The notes under the pieces: generated by a model
Seen by the model: only the letters and a program-made list of their open reading frames with translations
Databases searched by the model: none
What the model was told of the DNA's origin: nothing
Assembly: GCF_023227875.1 (NCBI RefSeq)
Contig: NZ_JALOCH010000004.1
Span: 124,001-188,000, forward strand
Origin: Methanoregula sp.
GTDB taxonomy: Archaea; Halobacteriota; Methanomicrobia; Methanomicrobiales; Methanospirillaceae
Direction: 5' to 3'
Length of the DNA stretch: 64,000 nt
Translations under genes and position numbers: made by a program
Shown: positions 61,988 through 64,000 of the stretch, piece after piece
Layout: the number at the start of each line of letters is the position of its first letter
How positions within the stretch are numbered: the stretch's first letter is position 1

Positions 61988-62388
61988 GGCAGGAACCAGG
62001 ATCACGTTTTTCGTGCATTTTTTCGTGCACAATTTTCTGCTAGAATTTTCTTTTTTACAAAATTTTTTTGGGTCGGACCCTGCCGGAAAAATTTCAGTCG
62101 CGATCATGAGGTGTTAGTTGGTGAGGCTACAATCGGATAATTATGCTACAAAATGCCTGTACATGCTACAAAATTTTTGATTCTCCGGGGTGAGGGGCCA
62201 GGCGTGTTGGCCAGACCCTGCCGGAAAAATTTTGGTGAGGGGGCGAGGGGGTGATTGAAAATTTTTTGGCGCACGGGCGATAGCGAATTTTTTTCGCGGG
62301 CCGGATCCGGAGTTTTGTGTAATGTGTTTGCCAGAATTTGATCTGGATCGATTCAAAATCAAATCATAAGATTGTTGAAATTGAATGT
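61988..62388. other. Gene-free spacer with A/T dyads and short repeats
   Basis: No gene. A 19-base repeat (GACCCTGCCGGAAAAATTT) occurs at 62076-62094 and 62214-62232; ATGCTACAAAAT occurs twice (about 62143-62154 and 62163-62174). TGATTGAAAATTTTTT (about 62251-62266) and GCGAATTTTTTTCGC (62284-62298) match the dyad type in the spacer at 36241-36677. Confidence 0.5.
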
Positions 62389-62453
62389 ACTAAAGAGGTT
62401 CCCCGCCTCAGGGCCTCTCCGAGGCACGGCGGGGCGGGGAGGTTTCTTTTAGT
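62389..62453 (+). ncRNA. Candidate structured RNA, nested stem-loop
   Basis: Three nested stems: outer ACTAAAGA (62389-62396) with TCTTTTAGT (62445-62453, one bulge); middle CCCCGCC (62401-62407) with GGCGGGG (62428-62434); inner GCCTC-TCC-GAGGC (62413-62425). Consistent nesting over 65 bases is unlikely by chance. It could be a small RNA or a strong terminator of the CARF gene. The strand is not determined. Confidence 0.4.
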
Positions 62454-62462
62454 CGTTGAAAC

Positions 62463-62495
62463 CGCCGCGGGGGCGTCCCTTCGGGGGCGGCGGCG
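62463..62495 (+). ncRNA. GC-rich hairpin with UUCG tetraloop
   Basis: CGCCGC (62463-62468) pairs with GCGGCG (62490-62495); after a five-G bulge, CGTCCC (62474-62479) pairs with GGGGCG (62484-62489), closed by TTCG in the classic C(UUCG)G context. The tetraloop suggests an RNA-level function on the plus strand. It lies ten bases after the preceding nested structure. Confidence 0.4.
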
Positions 62496-62574
62496 TTCAT
62501 CCCAATCTCTCTAAAATAAGAGCATCCCATTTTCACACATTTTTTACCACAATTTATCCAATCGATCATGCTCG

Positions 62575-62603
62575 TTATCTAGGTTCGAATCCCTATACCC
62601 GCA
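62575..62603 (+). other. tRNA 3'-end-like fragment, possible attachment site
   Basis: AGGTTCGAATCCCTA followed by TACCCGCA resembles the T-arm and acceptor 3' strand of a tRNA, perhaps tRNA-Leu, without any 5' half. Such fragments are left where an integrase-borne element has used a tRNA gene. The base composition turns AT-rich downstream, which fits a border. Confidence 0.45.
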
Positions 62604-62779
62604 CGTTTACATTGGATTATAGGTATCTGCCAAAATGCAACCCATCACTTTCGATGTCGCGGGTGATGTCACTGTTCTGAAAAAAGCGTTGTTGGGCTCG
62701 TGCGCGGGTTTAGTTAAGGGTTGCACATTCAGCCTTAAATGAAAGGTAATTGACTATTATCTACAATCGGATTTAGTCA

Positions 62780-63736
62780 TTAATTTGACTTTAAAATGCT
62801 GTTAACCTTTGTATAAAGTTCTCTTTTTTTAGTCCGAGGTGAGACATCTATGTTGTTCTTTGAAAGAAAGTCATCAATATTGGTTTCTGTAACCATTTTC
62901 AAACCAAGTTCTTTAGCCCAACTAACACATGGGTTAATTAAAGTGGAAACCTCTGGATTTTCTTTTTTTAATTTGATTTTAACCAATGATTGAAGTGACC
63001 TTTTTTTAGTGCGAGAAAAACCGTGTGTATCTCTCTCTAAAATAAACCCGTCAATATCGGCCTCAGTAATCTTCTTTAAACCGTATTTTTTCGCCCATTC
63101 TACACATGGATCAACTAAAGATAATATTTCGTCATTTTCCTTTCTTTCTCTTTCATCATCAAGTTGTTTTTGGGCTAATCTGTCGGCTTTTCTAACTTTT
63201 AGTTGTAAATCCCATGGAAGATCCCATTTATTAACATTTTTGTTTTCCCAAAACATACTTATTATCATCCTTATATCTGATAATTGGTCTGCGGATTCCT
63301 TTTTAGCAAATGCTATTATTTGTCCTGCAAGTTCTTCAGCGCTGGATGATTTGATTTCATCCGGTATTTTTTTGTCAATGGTTAATCTTTCAATTTCCTT
63401 TTCTGATTGCATGGGGATGCATTTTAGTTCTGCATTTGTATCTGCTTCATTATCTATGAGGTCTTCTAAAACTCCAACCGATTCCCAAACGGAAATTGTA
63501 TCGCCATCTTTTGTCCTTGCTCTAAAGAAATCTAGATAATCGTTGAATTCTTCCAACGTGATTATTTGAATGCTATAATATGATTGATCTATTGCTCCAA
63601 TCAATAAGTCGGTATAATCGTCATTGAATTTTAGTGGAGAATAAACTTCAATACTGCCCCAATTTTTCTTTATCATCTCAGTTAGGGTAGGAATCCATGC
63701 TTGGATATTTGTGGTAGATTCTACTATTATGTTCAT
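62780..63736 (-). CDS. AT-rich protein with C-terminal tandem repeats
   Basis: A 318-residue protein I do not recognise. The N-terminal 110 residues (MNIIVESTTNIQAWIPTLTE) look globular. The middle is predicted helical and charged (RKADRLAQKQLDDERERKEN). The C-terminus has two repeats of about 55 residues: LVDPCVEWAKKYGLKKITEA and LINPCVSWAKELGLKMVTET, each leading to (S/R)-R-T-K-K-R. The repeats look like small helical DNA-binding modules. Codon use is AT-rich compared with core genes, so transfer is likely. Confidence 0.7.
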   Translation of the reverse strand: MNIIVESTTNIQAWIPTLTEMIKKNWGSIEVYSPLKFNDDYTDLLIGAIDQSYYSIQIITLEEFNDYLDFFRARTKDGDTISVWESVGVLEDLIDNEADTNAELKCIPMQSEKEIERLTIDKKIPDEIKSSSAEELAGQIIAFAKKESADQLSDIRMIISMFWENKNVNKWDLPWDLQLKVRKADRLAQKQLDDERERKENDEILSLVDPCVEWAKKYGLKKITEADIDGFILERDTHGFSRTKKRSLQSLVKIKLKKENPEVSTLINPCVSWAKELGLKMVTETNIDDFLSKNNIDVSPRTKKRELYTKVNSILKSN

Positions 63737-63870
63737 CCGGATTTACCCCTTTTTATGAGTCATTATCAATGATTCATTAATTTGTTTTCTATCGGATTTT
63801 TACGAAAGATTCCGCTCAAATCTGATTTGTTACTCCCTCATCCCATTGATCCAATCTTTCCCTAACTTGT

Positions 63871-64000
63871 TTATTGAGAGTAAACGGCCTGTCGCTCTCG
63901 GCGTTCTTCTTCATAGAATTCAGGCCACCATTTGAGAATCCACGTTTCTTCCATTCTGAGTAAGGGATGCTCAATATTTGCCGGATTCATCCGCCAGCAG
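63871..64000 (-). CDS. Partial gene at the right edge
   Basis: A minus-strand frame enters from the edge and ends with TAA at 63871, giving MNPANIEHPLLRMEETWILK and an acidic-basic end FYEEERRERQAVYSQ. An overlapping frame (63816-63914) reads MKKNAESDRPFTLNKQVRER, so a frameshift or a separate small ORF is possible. Too short to identify. Confidence 0.35.
   Translation of the reverse strand, partial: CWRMNPANIEHPLLRMEETWILKWWPEFYEEERRERQAVYSQ

Noticed and set aside
62635..62742. 35-codon frame starting MQPITFDVAGDVTVLKKALL
   Set aside because: Protein-like, but no ribosome site, no family match and lies next to a suspected integration border; kept only as a note.
63816..63914. 32-codon minus-strand frame MKKNAESDRPFTLNKQVRER
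   Set aside because: Overlaps the edge gene in another frame; could be a frameshifted tail. Not supportable alone.
1..64000. CRISPR array
   Set aside because: Looked for because of the CARF protein and defence island; no regularly spaced direct repeats were seen.
1..64000. Insertion sequence or transposase
   Set aside because: No transposase-like protein or matching terminal inverted repeats were recognised, despite signs of gene transfer at both ends.

Overview
The window is archaeal. It carries aIF2 gamma, RNA polymerase Rpo7 with Spt4, ribosomal proteins S24e, S27ae and L40e, a fused Kae1-Bud32, an AglB oligosaccharyltransferase, RibL and archaeal TATA-like promoter boxes. A coenzyme F390 synthetase-like enzyme, a GTP-dependent dephospho-CoA kinase and a dihydropteroate synthase-related protein point to a methanogen. 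Gene content and moderately high GC fit Methanomicrobiales, probably Methanoregulaceae; the genus is inference. Most genes sit in tight operons with ATGA or GTGA overlaps.

Bases 1-9435 are a defence island: a PIN/ASCH pair, an OLD/PARIS-like ATPase-TOPRIM protein, type I HsdS, a HicBA toxin-antitoxin pair, a Schlafen-type (AlbA_2) membrane protein, an Mrr-like nuclease, HsdR and a YgjP-like metallopeptidase. No hsdM lies in the window. A copy of the hsdS 3' end sits behind hicBA, which records a past recombination. Bases 9640-13021 (minus) encode a helicase/exonuclease pair that matches bacterial MrfAB DNA repair.

Bases 13225-19803 hold a HAD phosphatase, a transglutaminase-like membrane protein, an orphan DNA methyltransferase, a minimal SufC-SufB iron-sulfur system, a protein-isoaspartate methyltransferase, a cyclase and an unknown protein. 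Bases 19875-29678 form a sugar-nucleotide and N-glycosylation cluster (GlmM, two GlmU-like proteins, GlmS, acyltransferase, glycosyltransferase, AglB). Bases 29806-36240 are an information-processing cluster. Bases 36241-39993 hold structured spacers, a DUF1917 protein, HtpX, tRNA-Gly, tRNA-Val, another transglutaminase-like protein and a small repeat protein.

Bases 40356-43573 hold an F390 synthetase-like enzyme divergent from a peptide-modifying-type radical SAM protein, followed by two small Cys-rich proteins; this is the best candidate for an undescribed modification system. Bases 44505-51054 are a complete trpEGDCFBA operon with a structured leader and a possible Trp-containing leader ORF. 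Bases 51111-60824 are mixed housekeeping: a DUF333 lipoprotein, a YkgJ protein, ArsC, malic enzyme, TruA, a PHP phosphoesterase, a DHPS-related protein, parvulin, exported acetolactate decarboxylase, a JAMM protease, RibL and a KhtT-like/antiporter pair.

Bases 61109-64000 are accessory: a stand-alone CARF-winged-helix regulator, a 0.8 kb spacer with strong RNA-like structures and a tRNA 3'-end-like fragment, then an AT-rich gene with C-terminal tandem repeats and an incomplete gene at the edge. This looks like one border of an integrated element.
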